Shown here one piece after another: positions 54,323-64,000 of a stretch of 64,000 nt of DNA. Both the position numbers and the translations under genes were made by a program. The first letter of the stretch is position 1, and every line of letters begins with the position of its first letter. The stretch is taken from contig OX375875.1 of assembly GCA_947359465.1 (NCBI GenBank), forward strand, positions 16,118,458 to 16,182,457. The letters run 5' to 3'. The notes under the pieces were generated by a model. That model saw only the letters and a list, made by a program, of their open reading frames with translations. It ran no database searches and was not told the DNA's origin. The DNA comes from Metellina segmentata (lineage: Eukaryota; Arthropoda; Arachnida; Araneae; Tetragnathidae).

Positions 54323-55438
54323 CTAGAAAAGAAAGGAAGAATATTCAAGAAATCTATTTCAGCACATAGAAAAATACTGTAACAATCCACTTCACTTTTA
54401 ATGATGAACTTCTATATAAAATGATTAAATAAAACAGTCCATTAAGTTTAATTAGATTCAACTGAATTAAATTCAGAAATTACCTATGCAAATTTCAGAA
54501 CTCATACCCAAAGCCTCACGTAAAAAATATCCAGCTTTAAATACTTTCATTGACTCACTTGCTTAGAGTAAAATAATTAATTACATGGAAGCAAGAACAT
54601 TCCAGTTTAGAATTCATGTCTTCAGACTCTTCAGTACAATATAGATAAGTATGATAAGTAGATTCATTTAACTCAGAAATCCCGTAAGTCAATTTTGTCA
54701 TAAAATAAAATCTGACAAAAAGACGATCAGTTAAATCTCAGAAAACATGGAAGGAAACGAATAAAATAAATCTGTTACAAAAGTTTCACTTCAAATATGA
54801 AGGAAATAGAATCACATGCACTAACAATTAACTTATGAATCCCAAGGACCTTCACAGTAAAAAAAAACGTTTACAATACGAATGGTTATTTTAAGTGAAC
54901 ACAAATAGAACGATTGGTGTATTGTCAGCCAACTGAACTATTGATGAATTGCCAATTACGTCATTGAACTAATAACTTTTCTTGTAAAAAAGGAGAGTTC
55001 TGTCCTTCCTTACAGGCATGCGGTGGTCCTTGTCTTATTACAAAAAATTGTGTTGATTTCCCCCCAAGATGTTTATTCCACTAAACTCCACACACCCTAT
55101 TAAAAGGTTAGTATAGGTTTTAGTGTTATAAAAACACTTGCACATACATGCCAACTTCTAAGAAAAAAAATCAGAAAGATTTTTAGTGGCATAAAAACCA
55201 ATGCCTAACAAAGTTAAGAACAAACAGTCAACTGGAGTTATAATGCCTTACTGACAGTTGAAAAATTCTTTCACAAGTGTGAAATCCTAGTTTACCAAAG
55301 CTGACTTGTCCAAAGTAATCTTCTTGGCAATTTGTCAATCTGAATTTAATATTTTATTTTTCCAATCCTTGTATATCGCCGCAACATGGCAACAAAAGTC
55401 GATTTTGGCATCATTTGAAAATTTTCTTCATTGGAAAG

Positions 55439-55670
55439 ATTGGTAGGTTGTTAGGGGGTTTTATGGCACAAGGGCCACACTGCGTCAAACACGAGACACT
55501 GTTGATTGTAAAAATAAAGGACAGAGAGAAAAAGGTAGAAAAAGATCGCTTGGGCAATTGGGGGTTGTGACTCACCTGTACACTAGAGGCCCATGAAAAA
55601 ACAATCAATCATCATGGTATCCTCAGATTGATGAAGCCCATACACACTTAAAGATTTGAACCCGTGGGGA
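55439..55670 (-). mobile_element. Short element with both ends of the I-LINE
   Basis: CATTGGAAAG flanks it (55429-55438 and 55671-55680), a 10-bp target duplication. The minus-strand 5' end resembles the I-LINE start (CACGGGTTCAAATCTTT, GGGCTTCATCAATCTGAGG, then CCCAAGCGATCTTTTT). The 3' end (TGGCCCTTGTGCCATAAAAC) matches the LINE tail. At 232 bp it is an internally deleted, non-coding derivative, comparable in logic to RIME/ingi pairs. Confidence 0.75.
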
Positions 55671-56394
55671 CATTGGAAAGTACTTTTTACGCCTGGAAGA
55701 CCAGGAAAAACAAGTGTGTGGAAAAGTGTTCAGAAAAGTGTGTGCTACGTCTATCACAATGCTTTGCCAAGCAGCTTTAATAAATGAGACTTATCTGAAT
55801 CATTTTGAGAAAATAAAACAAGTCTGTCGGGATACGTCACACGGTGGTTCGAGCTTCAACGTCTTGTTAAGCACCCTAAACACTGACCGAAGAATTATAC
55901 CCCAGATAAACAAGACATTCACATTTATTATACACTAGCTGAATAACCCGGTGTTGCTTGGGATGAAATGGTTAAATGTTGATTAAAAAAGTGAATTAAA
56001 TTAATCACTTTTTCATATAGCCTTGTACAAATACAAACAATTTACTTCTGATTCAAATATATACATTTATTTCCTGAATAATATAGTGCAATGGGTAAAA
56101 GACTAAGACTTATACAAACAGAAACGAAATTTCAATGAAAAAATACAGAATTATGAAAAATGAAAGATGTGCAAAGCGTCGCACTGCGTTCCTTGTGACA
56201 GTTATGCAAAAAGAGAGAAATGCACGTCCAAAATAAGAACCATTCTATACCCTTTCAATTTCCTGTAGAACGGGTTTCCTTGTCAATATTCATTTATTGC
56301 AGGAAAACAAACTTAACATTTTCAAATTGGGGCTTCGAGAGACACTTTTAAACTAGCTGTGTGCCAATTTTCATGGTTGTAAGTGATCCAGGGA

Positions 56395-57179
56395 CGAAAA
56401 CAGTCAAAATGTAAAAAAGAGGAAAATATACCCAGCGTAATTTTGAACTAAAAAAATAGCTGAATAAGAACAGTATTTTTGTGAACTATTGTGTGTACAG
56501 AACAATGGTGCAACAAGATATTTTTTCAAGGGAGGTTAACCCATAACCTACCATGACTGCACCATTAGTACAGAATAAGTGTTTGTGATAAGCATGTATT
56601 TTTGCCTATTATTTAGCTTTATAAGCTCTATAAAGTCCACTATAAACAAACATTGAAATTTGTCTGTGGAGGGGGTGGGCTTTAACTCATAACCCCCTCA
56701 TCTTGGCTGCACCACTGGTACACAATACGTATCTATGACAAGCATGTATTTTTATTATTCAAAAGCACTTTATTCAATTTTCTTTTGCATCTTTTCAAAC
56801 ACTCTTTAAAATACAGGCATAAGGGTGGAAAAAGGTCAAAAAGTCTGAAAATACATGCAAACTCAAATTTTACAAAACAAGTGGCATGTGAAACCATATT
56901 TTGCATGAAAAGAAAAAATATCTTGGCAACTCTGTAAATACTATAAAATAAGTTGCATGAAGTTGAAAATGTTTTTTTATGAATAATTTTGAACATCTCA
57001 CCAATGGTACGATTTTTTTAACACCTACATTTTTTCTAAAACCTTAATACAAAAATTAAATTAACAGGAAATATAAACGCTATGTTGAATAAATCGAATA
57101 AAAACTAATTTTATTAAATAGCAAAAATCTTATATGCAAAAAATAAGTAGACACTAAAATTAAAAATCTTACAGTTTCA
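56395..57179. other. AT-rich insert of unknown nature
   Basis: Two loosely similar segments (about 56510-56590 and 56640-56760: CTCATAACC..., GCACCAYTRGTACA, GACAAGCATGTATTTTT) suggest an internal duplication with about 155-bp offset. No coding content recognised. Confidence 0.4.
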
Positions 57180-58020
57180 GTCTACGTTTATAGCAGTGAC
57201 TACGGTTTTGGCGCATTTCTAGTAGCGAGTAAAGACAGGTTAAGGAAACCCATCTGTATGACGGTTATATTTTGCCGTAAATATTCTTATTTTCTAAATA
57301 AATCAACTTTAGATCAAATAGAACTTTTATTATTAACTCATTATCCAAGAAATAATTTAACTTATTGAAACAATCATAAATATTGCCCTTAAAAAAAAGA
57401 ATCATTTTGAAAATTTCCACTGCAAAAAATAGCTGAAGTCAGTTTAAAGCGGTGGCACCTGCCTTGGCGCACTTCTAAAGTCGACAAAGAAAGAAGTTTT
57501 AACGGATTTTGAAAGTATACTTTCTAGAATATCCAAAAAAGAAAATTTAAACTTTCCGCTTGTCGAGGTTGCCATAAAAGATGAAATAACTGAGCATCTT
57601 ATTTACTAGTTGAAAGGAAAATCACATTAAAAGCTGACAAAATTTTAATATTTCATTTATACCTTTTCCGTCGCATCACGGCTGCTAGATAACAGCTCAG
57701 CTTTCTTAGGTGACCTACGAAATTTAAAGCAACAACGTACACTAACTAGTTCCAAATCCAAATTCTCCAGGTTTGTCAGATTAATACGTTTCTCGCACAG
57801 GATTCTTTCCATAGAGGAATTTGCAAGACTATCTTGGCAAAATTTAAGAGTGCAATATTGACGATATGTCTCATTTGATGCATTTTATGTTTATAAAAGA
57901 CAAAAAAAGAGCAAAAGTCGGAGTATTTTTTCTGAAAAATGATAGAAATCGTTTTTTTTTTTTTTTTTATTTAAGAAAAGTTGGAAATGTTTACAAAGTC
58001 TAAAGAATCTCATCCCTATA
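57180..58020. mobile_element. Degenerate MITE mosaic
   Basis: An arm at 57180-57235 (GTCTACGTTTATAGC, GGCGCATTTCTAGTAGCGAG) and one at 57455-57490 (CTTGGCGCACTTCTAAAGTC) match the TIRs of the 9170-9926 MITE. From about 57500 to 58015 the sequence parallels 58545-59092 (CTTTCCGCTTG, TTTTCCG(T/C)CGCATCA, GAATCTCATCCCTA). Confidence 0.6.
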
Positions 58021-58327
58021 GTTAGGATGTTCACAATTTCATTATTATTATTTTTTTACATTTATTCTTTGGCTGTAATTTCATGATATTATTTCATTCT
58101 AAAGAAAAATTGTAAAAAAAGCAAACTCCTCAAAAGAAAAAAAAGCGGAAATCCACATAAACGCGGAAGATTTTCACCCCTTAAGTGATCCAGATAGGTC
58201 TGAAGACAGGAAAGTAATAGTCTATGTCTTCCAGTGTTCTAAAGTATAAGTGTACCAAATTTGGGGGTGATTGGTCAAATGGTGTAGATTTGTATAGAAA
58301 TATACACACACATCCTTTTTTCATATA

Positions 58328-59511
58328 CAGTACAAAGTCAGAAATCTAAACGTTTTGCTAACTGGCAGGTTTTTTTTTAATTTTTTTAACATCTTTCTAA
58401 CAATTTTTAAAAATTAAGGAGGTTAACCTGGACCTAATTCAGAGTTGTCAACCTTCTAAAGTCAAAAATTAAGAGATTTCCATGGGAAATCAGAAGAAAT
58501 GTTATCGAGATTTTACTTATTTACATTTTTTATTTTTTTAAGAAGTTACAATGGATTTTGAAAAGAATATTCAAAGTGAAAATTTAAACTTTCCGCTTGC
58601 CGAAGTTGCCAGAAAAGACGAAGTAAATGAGCACCTTATTTTCTAGTTGAAAGAAAAATCATATTAAGAGCTGTTCAACTTAAAATATTTCATTTATACT
58701 TTTTCCGCCGCATCATGACGTATCACAACCGCTAGATAACAGCTCCATTTTCTTAGGAAACCGTAGCTTTACCTACGAAATTTACAGCAACAACGTACGC
58801 TAACTAGTTCAAAATCCAACATCTCCAGGTTTGCCATTAAACTAATAAGCTTCTCACAAAGGATTTTTTTCAAAGAAAGAAGACTTATCAGCTTGGCAAA
58901 ATTTAGGAGTGCAATGTTGGTGAGATATGTCTCATTTGGCGCAATTATTATTAATATGCAATTATTATAATAATTATTAATATGCAATTATTATTTATAA
59001 AAGTCAAAAAAGGGCAAAAATTGGAATTTTTTCTTTAAAAATCGGTCATTCTCTCAAAAATTTAAGAAAAGTCGGAAGAATCTCATCCCTAAAAGATCTT
59101 TTTACATTACCAGTTGGTTGGTTCTGGAGGTTTTTCGAGGTATCGTAAAATAAGTAGAAAAGCGGGAGAAATCGTAAAAAGCGGGAGAATTTCTAGAAAA
59201 ATCCGGAAAGCAGGAGATAGATGGAAAATCGGGAGGGTTGGCAACTATGCTAATTACATTGCAAAATAACTGACTTGTTCCGAGAAAATACCACAGAAGA
59301 ATTAGAAGATTTGCAAGCAAAATTTGCTGCATTGTATTAAAAAGGTTTTTTTATCCTTTAAAAAAAATTATTCCTATTTATATACTGCTATTTTACTATA
59401 GCAAATGCAAAATTCGCTCAAAGAGGGAAGATTGAGTTTTTTTTTGACAAAAAGGCAAATATTCCGGAATGGCCGAGGTCTGGAGGATTCCGGATTTGGG
59501 ACTTTGTACTT
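58328..59511. mobile_element. pogo-like TIR element with nested hAT-like MITE
   Basis: The left end CAGTACAAAGTCAGAAATC and the right end, inward AAGTACAAAGTCCCAAATCC, are flanked by TA (58326-58327 and 59512-59513). The inserted element 58440-59249 accounts for most of the interior. No transposase frame. Confidence 0.65.
58440..59249. mobile_element. hAT-like MITE nested in pogo-like element
   Basis: The ends CAGAGTTGTCAACCTTC and, inward from the right, CATAGTTGCCAACCCTCC are flanked directly by CTAATT (58434-58439 and 59250-59255), a 6-bp duplication. The interior shares about 540 bp with 57500-58015 and a block with about 6250-6320. Confidence 0.65.
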
Positions 59512-59846
59512 TATATAGATTATATTCTATTTCTCTACGTATAGGAAATCCACAAGAAAGTTAGCAGTCCAGCTCATAGCATTACACTTTTTGGTCTGCC
59601 ATCTAAAGAGTTTCCTCTCCAGGGAATCACTTCGGTCCCCCCCCCATGTTTATACAAACAAATCGTCCGCGAAGAGGACGGCACCTGCCTTTCAATGCTT
59701 GTGTCATTCAGCAAGGCCCCCTGACTGCAATCGCCTGCACATTCTCAAAAGGGCAATGTATGTTGAGGATTCTCAGTAAAATCTAGTACATGTAAATAGT
59801 GAGAGAATGCATGGGATGCTCTACACAGGTATTATTTTCAACTTAC

Positions 59847-59939
59847 CAGCTTGGTAATCATATAGGGCTACAGCTGACATACCAGAACCTTCAGGCACTT
59901 CATACAATTCTTCTTCCACCTGCTCTAGAGTTTCATAGG
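59847..59939 (-). CDS. CTTN: Cortactin-like protein, exon with linker and SH3 start
   Basis: After the acceptor TTTTTTAG this 93-nt exon encodes AYETLEQVEEELYEVPEGSG then MSAVALYDYQA and ends CAAGCTG|GTAAGT. The acidic, tyrosine-containing linker (YETLEQVEEELYEV) precedes the ALYDYQA strand that opens an SH3 domain. In cortactin, linker tyrosines are targets of Src-family kinases; whether these residues are is inference. The exon ends in phase 1 and joins 54322 to restore YQAADSDE. Upstream exons are not identified between 59940 and 64000, so the rest of the gene probably lies beyond the window. Confidence 0.85.
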
Positions 59940-60690
59940 CTAAAAAAGTACAACGCACAACATTTTGACAACAGTACAACACATGTGAGTGAAAACTATT
60001 CTAACATACATAACTTTCAATGATCAAAATATGTGAATATTCAAAATTCGTAAACTGCAGGAAATTCTTACAAGGGCACGCAAGTTAATGATATTCAATC
60101 TTTCGGTGATTGCTTCAATAAAAAATAATGCAATTAAATGAATGCAGGATTGAAATAATGAATGTAAATAATGTTACTAACAGTGTCTACTAAATTTCTG
60201 TAGGTCCATTCAGGACCTTTTATGGACTTTCTAAAATAAATGCATGATCTGATTTTACATGATTATGTGGGTCAGTTAATGCAATTATACTTTAAAATCA
60301 CCTTTTTTTTGTTGCTTAGTCTAATCTTGAGAAAAGAGGACTCTAGTATCAAATTTCAGCTTTAATAAACTGTTTTCTAAATAAAATTTAAAAAATAAAG
60401 ACAAACCATAAATCATGTCAAAGTAGATGAACATATTAAACAAATACTCTATATTATATTCATTATTTTTGTTTTCTAAATACTTGAAATTTTAATAAAA
60501 ATTGAAGAAAAAAATCAACAATTACTTTTAAAACATTTTGCAATGTAAATTTTTATTATATTTTTGTTTTATGCATCAAATAAAGTTGGTAAAAAAATTA
60601 TATATCAATTTGTGTATTAAAAAAAACTGTCTCTGAATGTTCTTTGGGGGGAAGGGGGGGGGGATTACACGATTTTCATTTTCTTTTTAG
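59940..60690. other. Upstream intron sequence, AT-rich
   Basis: No exon of the cortactin-like gene or transposon was recognised. A G-run lies at 60645-60662. Confidence 0.4.
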
Positions 60691-60699
60691 TTTGCATAA

Positions 60700-61400
60700 T
60701 TTCTTTGTCTAATTGTTCAATTTCATCATTTGCAATTGTCTTTTTTTCATTTGTTTAAGTTCAGTTGCAACCACCTTTTGCCTAAATTCTTCAGAATTCT
60801 GCGTCAATCTTTTTTGTTTTAAGACCTCAGTTCTTTTTCCAAAAGCACTGCGAACAGCTGTAATCATTCCTGTAATTATATCAATATTTTCTATACCCCC
60901 AGTGTAGAACAGCAGAATGAATTGAACGTTGAGCTGACAATGAAATTTCTTCTAAATTTTCAAGACACCTTTTGTTAACTGAAAAACTTCGCTCAACAGC
61001 AGCATTACCATGAAACATTGTCGATACCTTTTTAGTAAATATTATTAAGGGGTTACCCTTATCCACAGTTTTTAAAAAATCCATCAGAAACGCATGTAGT
61101 CTGTTCTTCATACTGCATGTTTCTAGTGTAGTTTTTGCTATCGGATCTTCACAAAGTTTTAAATATGTGCTTTTGCTACCATCAACTTGAATTGGTTTGT
61201 TGCTTTTTTGTTACAAATTCCTTCAGTGCAATACCCAATCGATTTTATCTGATTGATTCGGATGATAGCATGATTTGTGGTGAAAAGCACGACAACCCTA
61301 TGACAAGTTTTTTACACAAGGGAGACTTAATTTTCAGTTTGTTTAAAAGATTCACTAGAAAATCCCTGTATTCTCATTGAAACACTATTTTGTTGGTTTC
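60700..61400 (-). pseudogene. hAT-like transposase C-terminus with coiled-coil tail
   Basis: The minus frame 61111-60881 encodes GNPLIIFTKKVSTMFHGNAA then VERSFSVNKRCLENLEEISL, a clear C-terminal dimerisation block of the hAT-like group with the HGNAxVERxFS signature. A one-base slip in a G-run (about 60900) leads into a charged tail (TAVRSAFGKRTEVLKQKRLT, VVATELKQMKKRQ) ending near 60700. Weaker upstream traces (SPLCKKLVIGLSCFSPQIML) reach about 61330. The arrangement of signature block plus coil matches the protein relics in the 28062-31090 element. Stops make it a pseudogene. TIRs were not located. Confidence 0.65.
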
Positions 61401-62390
61401 TGTCACCTTTGACAAAGCAGTAGAAGCACCAAACCCAACACAAATATTTTTCTGTCTTTATTTTTTTTTCTTCCATCCATAAATAGACTTTTTCTGGTAA
61501 AGAAAAGATAATTTTCGGGACAAAATTTACGATTTCGGGAAATTTTCGGGAGCAGTTTTCCATTTTTGGCATATTTTTTGGACCAGGAAACACCTTGACT
61601 AATCATTCTGTTGGGAAGATTTTTTAAAAGCAGTTTTAACCTAATCCAAAATACACCAAAAACATCAATTATTGCTTCACTTTAACACTTCTTTAAGAAT
61701 AGAACTGGTAATCTTGTCTTATATGATACTCTCATTTAAAAGTAATATACTTTGTAACTTTACACTGATAACCCATTCAGTTTTTAAACAATTGTGTGAT
61801 TGTCTGAACTTTCAACATTTCTGAACAGAATCTAAACTGATTTCAGATTTCTTGGTCAGAGGAAATACTCATTTGCTCCATACTTCAAACCAAAATATAT
61901 TTCATCAAGAAACAAAGAATATAAAAAATAGATTGAATATAAAGCTTCCACTACTCAAACTCAACCTGTCCAAGAATATGTATATCTACAAAATCCAGAG
62001 TTTTCCCCAAACCAAAACTTGAGGCACTCACATAAAATCATAACCCTAATAAAAGAAACATATCACTCACTCAGTGAATTTAAAGGATTATTCACAAGCT
62101 AGAAAGACGGTAACCTCTTAAAAGTTGTCACTTTTTTAATGGGTATATTTAGTGTAAATTTATAATTTTCTGTTTTAAACAGAGGACTTTTTTGCATGCC
62201 AGTGAATCCTTTACCACATCTTTGGTTTGAAAATGATTTAACCTTACTTCAAATGCCGATATAGTTTCTTAACAACTCTGATTATATGGCTGGAACTATG
62301 AAAGAAAAGCCAGTACCTCTGCCATAACATAAACTTCAAATGCACATGCGGAATAAATAAAACATGGTATAACAAGGGTAGGTAGGTATT
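61401..62390. other. AT-rich stretch without recognised genes
   Basis: Intronic or intergenic AT-rich DNA. A few short antisense frames have no motif. Confidence 0.4.
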
Positions 62391-62391
62391 C

Positions 62392-62530
62392 TAATTAAGG
62401 TCGCACTAGAGCAACACAACAGGTTAATGGTCTATGCTCCAGGAGTGAACCCAAAAGGTAAGATCCGAAGACAACACAATGTAATTTTGAACCATGGTCA
62501 GATGACGAGGTTATATCTGAGCTGGTATAA
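62392..62530 (-). mobile_element. tRNA-SINE S, truncated
   Basis: GTCGCACTAGAGCAACACAA, GATCCGAAGACAACACA and GAACCATGGTCAGATGACGA match the copies at 16.3 and 20.5 kb. The tRNA-like head is missing. Confidence 0.7.
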
Positions 62531-62984
62531 CAAGGATTATTATTTCTTTTCCAATGATGTCTAACAACTGACCTCTTTGGCACTACAAGGAGTAAACTGA
62601 TTTGTAAAGGAACACCCAATAAGAATACAATTATACATAACAGGATTCTGAAGACCCCTGTTATGAATACCATTATATATAACACGGGTGAATTACCACC
62701 TGTGGTATCACAAACTGAGATTTTAACCCAAGACCAACTGTGTTTTAGACGAATGTTATGATCACTATACTCTTTTACGCAGTCAGTTGAAAGATGCCAA
62801 TCGAATTAGAAGAATCCTGGAGAACACCGTAGATAAATCATTGCAGACCAGAGGATCCATCTTTTAAAGAGTTCCAATTTATGTAGGTCACACACTTTCT
62901 GAATGGTGGCACTTAAAATCATCCCATGGGATATCTCTCTATATTAAAAAAAAGTTAATGCCGCCGCAGGATTGAAATTTGTGT

Positions 62985-64000
62985 TGTTTAGCTCCATTCT
63001 TACACGGTTTCCCGAGAAAGTACTGCTCGGAAAAAAATGAAATTAACATGCTTTGTTCTTCATCGTATTCCCTGGATAATTATCAGGTTTTTTTTTCCGA
63101 TGCGCCTATTAGTTTAGGTTTTATTAAGTGTTAAAGTTGAAGAAGTGAAATTTCTTCCGCGAGTGAGCAAAACACATTCAAATTTTCAGTCTTTAGTCGT
63201 GAGTTTTTTTTTAAGAGTACCTCTCAACGTAAATTTTTGCAGCTCGTCGAGTTTTTTTTAAAATTTAAATTTGGTTCTTGATAATATTTTTTTGAAATTC
63301 GGGAAAAATCGGGACATTTTTGTTTCTTTTTTTTAAAACTGCCGTATCTATATCTAATTACTATTAGTTTTTAAAATATCGCAGTATACCTCAGAATATA
63401 CTCTTTCTTACGGTACTATTATTTTTGAAATCGGTTGATAATTAAATTGGATGCGATCAAAAGTTCGTGATACAAAATTCGGAATCTTCGGATATTTTCG
63501 CTACTTTTTGTTAAAACCGTTATGTCTACAGCAAAAACCATTATTTTTTTAATTTGAGAACATCACTGAATACACTACATTACACTCTTTCTTATGGTAC
63601 AATTATTTTTCAAATTGGTTAATAAACAAAATCGAGGCAATTAAAAGTAGGTCATACAATTTTCGGAACTTTCAGATCGTAACTTCCGATACAAAACTAA
63701 AATGGTCATATCTATATAGTATTACTGTTAGTTTTTAATTTTAAAAATATTGCAGTATACCTCACAATGTACTCTTTCTTACGGTACAATTATTTTTTAA
63801 ATTGGTTCATAAATAAATTCGATGCAATCAAAAGTTGGTGACACAAATTTCGTATTTTTCAGTTCGCATAGCTGGTTCCGCAAACAGTAGTGGGTTGCAT
63901 TTTCGACTATCGGGTTTGCCAGATATCAAATTTATCGTAGCAACAATTGCCATTAAAACGATTTCTTTTTATTTGGCGAGGAAAAAAGCTCGCTTTTTTC
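62985..64000 (+). mobile_element. Inverted copies of the hairpin-rich Helitron-like repeat
   Basis: 63770-64000 is the reverse complement of the 20080-20400 portion (TTGGCGAGGAAAAAAGC, AACAATTGCCATTAAAACGA), and 62985-63190 matches the portion with AGTTTAGG and AAGTGTTAAAG. Between them lie about 185-bp tandem monomers. It continues past the window edge. Confidence 0.65.
63360..63900. repeat. ~185-bp tandem repeat, three monomers
   Basis: CTCTTTCTTA(C/T)GGTAC starts at 63401, 63585 and 63772 (spacing 184 and 187). Each is followed by ATTATTTTT...AA(A/T)TTGGTT and a GATGCAATCAAAAGTTGGTG-like block. The monomers have diverged, and the third continues into the Helitron-like repeat. Confidence 0.8.

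Larger units (their letters stand above)
55935..58310 (-). mobile_element. Small Helitron, interrupted
   Basis: The minus-strand 3' end at 55935 is CCGGGTTATTCAGCTAG|T. Body sequence up to about 56394 parallels 48043-48200. The remaining 5' half (GTCTTCAGACC, AAATTTGGTACACTTATAC, TCTATACAAATC) is at 58184-58305. TAAGTGATCCAG occurs at both break points, so an insertion of about 1.8 kb is likely, but because this motif belongs to the family the duplication is not proof. Confidence 0.55.
54323..59846 (-). other. 5.5-kb intron carrying many transposons
   Basis: It lies between the GTAAGT donor at 59846 and the acceptor at 54323. It contains the short LINE-derived element (55439-55670), a split small Helitron (55935-58310) and nested MITEs (57180-59511). 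The part 54323-55428 is AT-rich without recognised content. Confidence 0.75.

Noticed and set aside
56395..58183. Confident retroposon insertion with 12-bp TSD TAAGTGATCCAG
   Set aside because: The motif is part of the interrupted Helitron family itself, so the two copies could simply be homologous family sequence. Kept only as a possibility.

Overview
The window is eukaryotic nuclear DNA, AT-rich and intron-bearing, packed with transposable elements. The mix (copia, Gmr1-ordered Ty3, I-clade and CR1 LINEs, Tc1/mariner, pogo, hAT, Helitrons, tRNA-SINEs) and the two animal host genes suggest an arthropod, plausibly an arachnid; the species call is inference. Only two host genes are visible, each as its 3' end. 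The last two exons of a MYG1-type exonuclease lie on + at 1804-1985 and 4741-4900. The last three exons of a cortactin-like SH3 protein lie on - at 59939-59847, 54322-54267 and 53233-53150. The two genes converge, and nearly everything between and inside them is repeat.

Layout. 0-5 kb: a long-inverted-repeat element, then MYG1 with a hAT relic and a Tc1 element in its last intron. 6-11 kb: hAT-like non-autonomous element, a tandem dimer, Ty3/gypsy remnants with integrase before reverse transcriptase split by a MITE, and another hAT relic. 11.07-15.4 kb: a structurally intact Ty1/copia element with identical LTRs and one uninterrupted 1254-codon ORF. 15.4-21 kb: SINEs, an unrecognised coding-like patch, a pair of tandem hairpins, a truncated I-LINE and a Helitron-like hairpin repeat. 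21-25.4 kb: a decayed CR1-type LINE. 26 kb: an internally deleted Tc1 element.

27.2-48.03 kb is a Russian-doll nest reconstructed from target-site duplications and reading-frame continuity. A 1.3-kb mariner was split by a hAT-like element (28062-31090, itself carrying a Helitron-like repeat) and by a second copia element (31317-47836). The copia was split inside RNase H by an I-clade LINE (35554-47423). That LINE was split in its 5'UTR by a hAT-type TIR element (40857-46997), which carries a 3'-truncated Helitron whose 5' end is at 46525.

48-64 kb: small Helitrons, a pogo-type MITE, a cluster of tRNA-SINEs, the long AT-rich 3'UTR and exons of the cortactin-like gene, and introns filled with a LINE-derived short element, a second small Helitron, nested MITEs, a hAT relic and, at the right edge, a repeat with 185-bp tandem monomers. 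The mobile elements do not form a pathway; their order of insertion is the main story. No rRNA, true tRNA, CRISPR or prokaryotic feature was seen.
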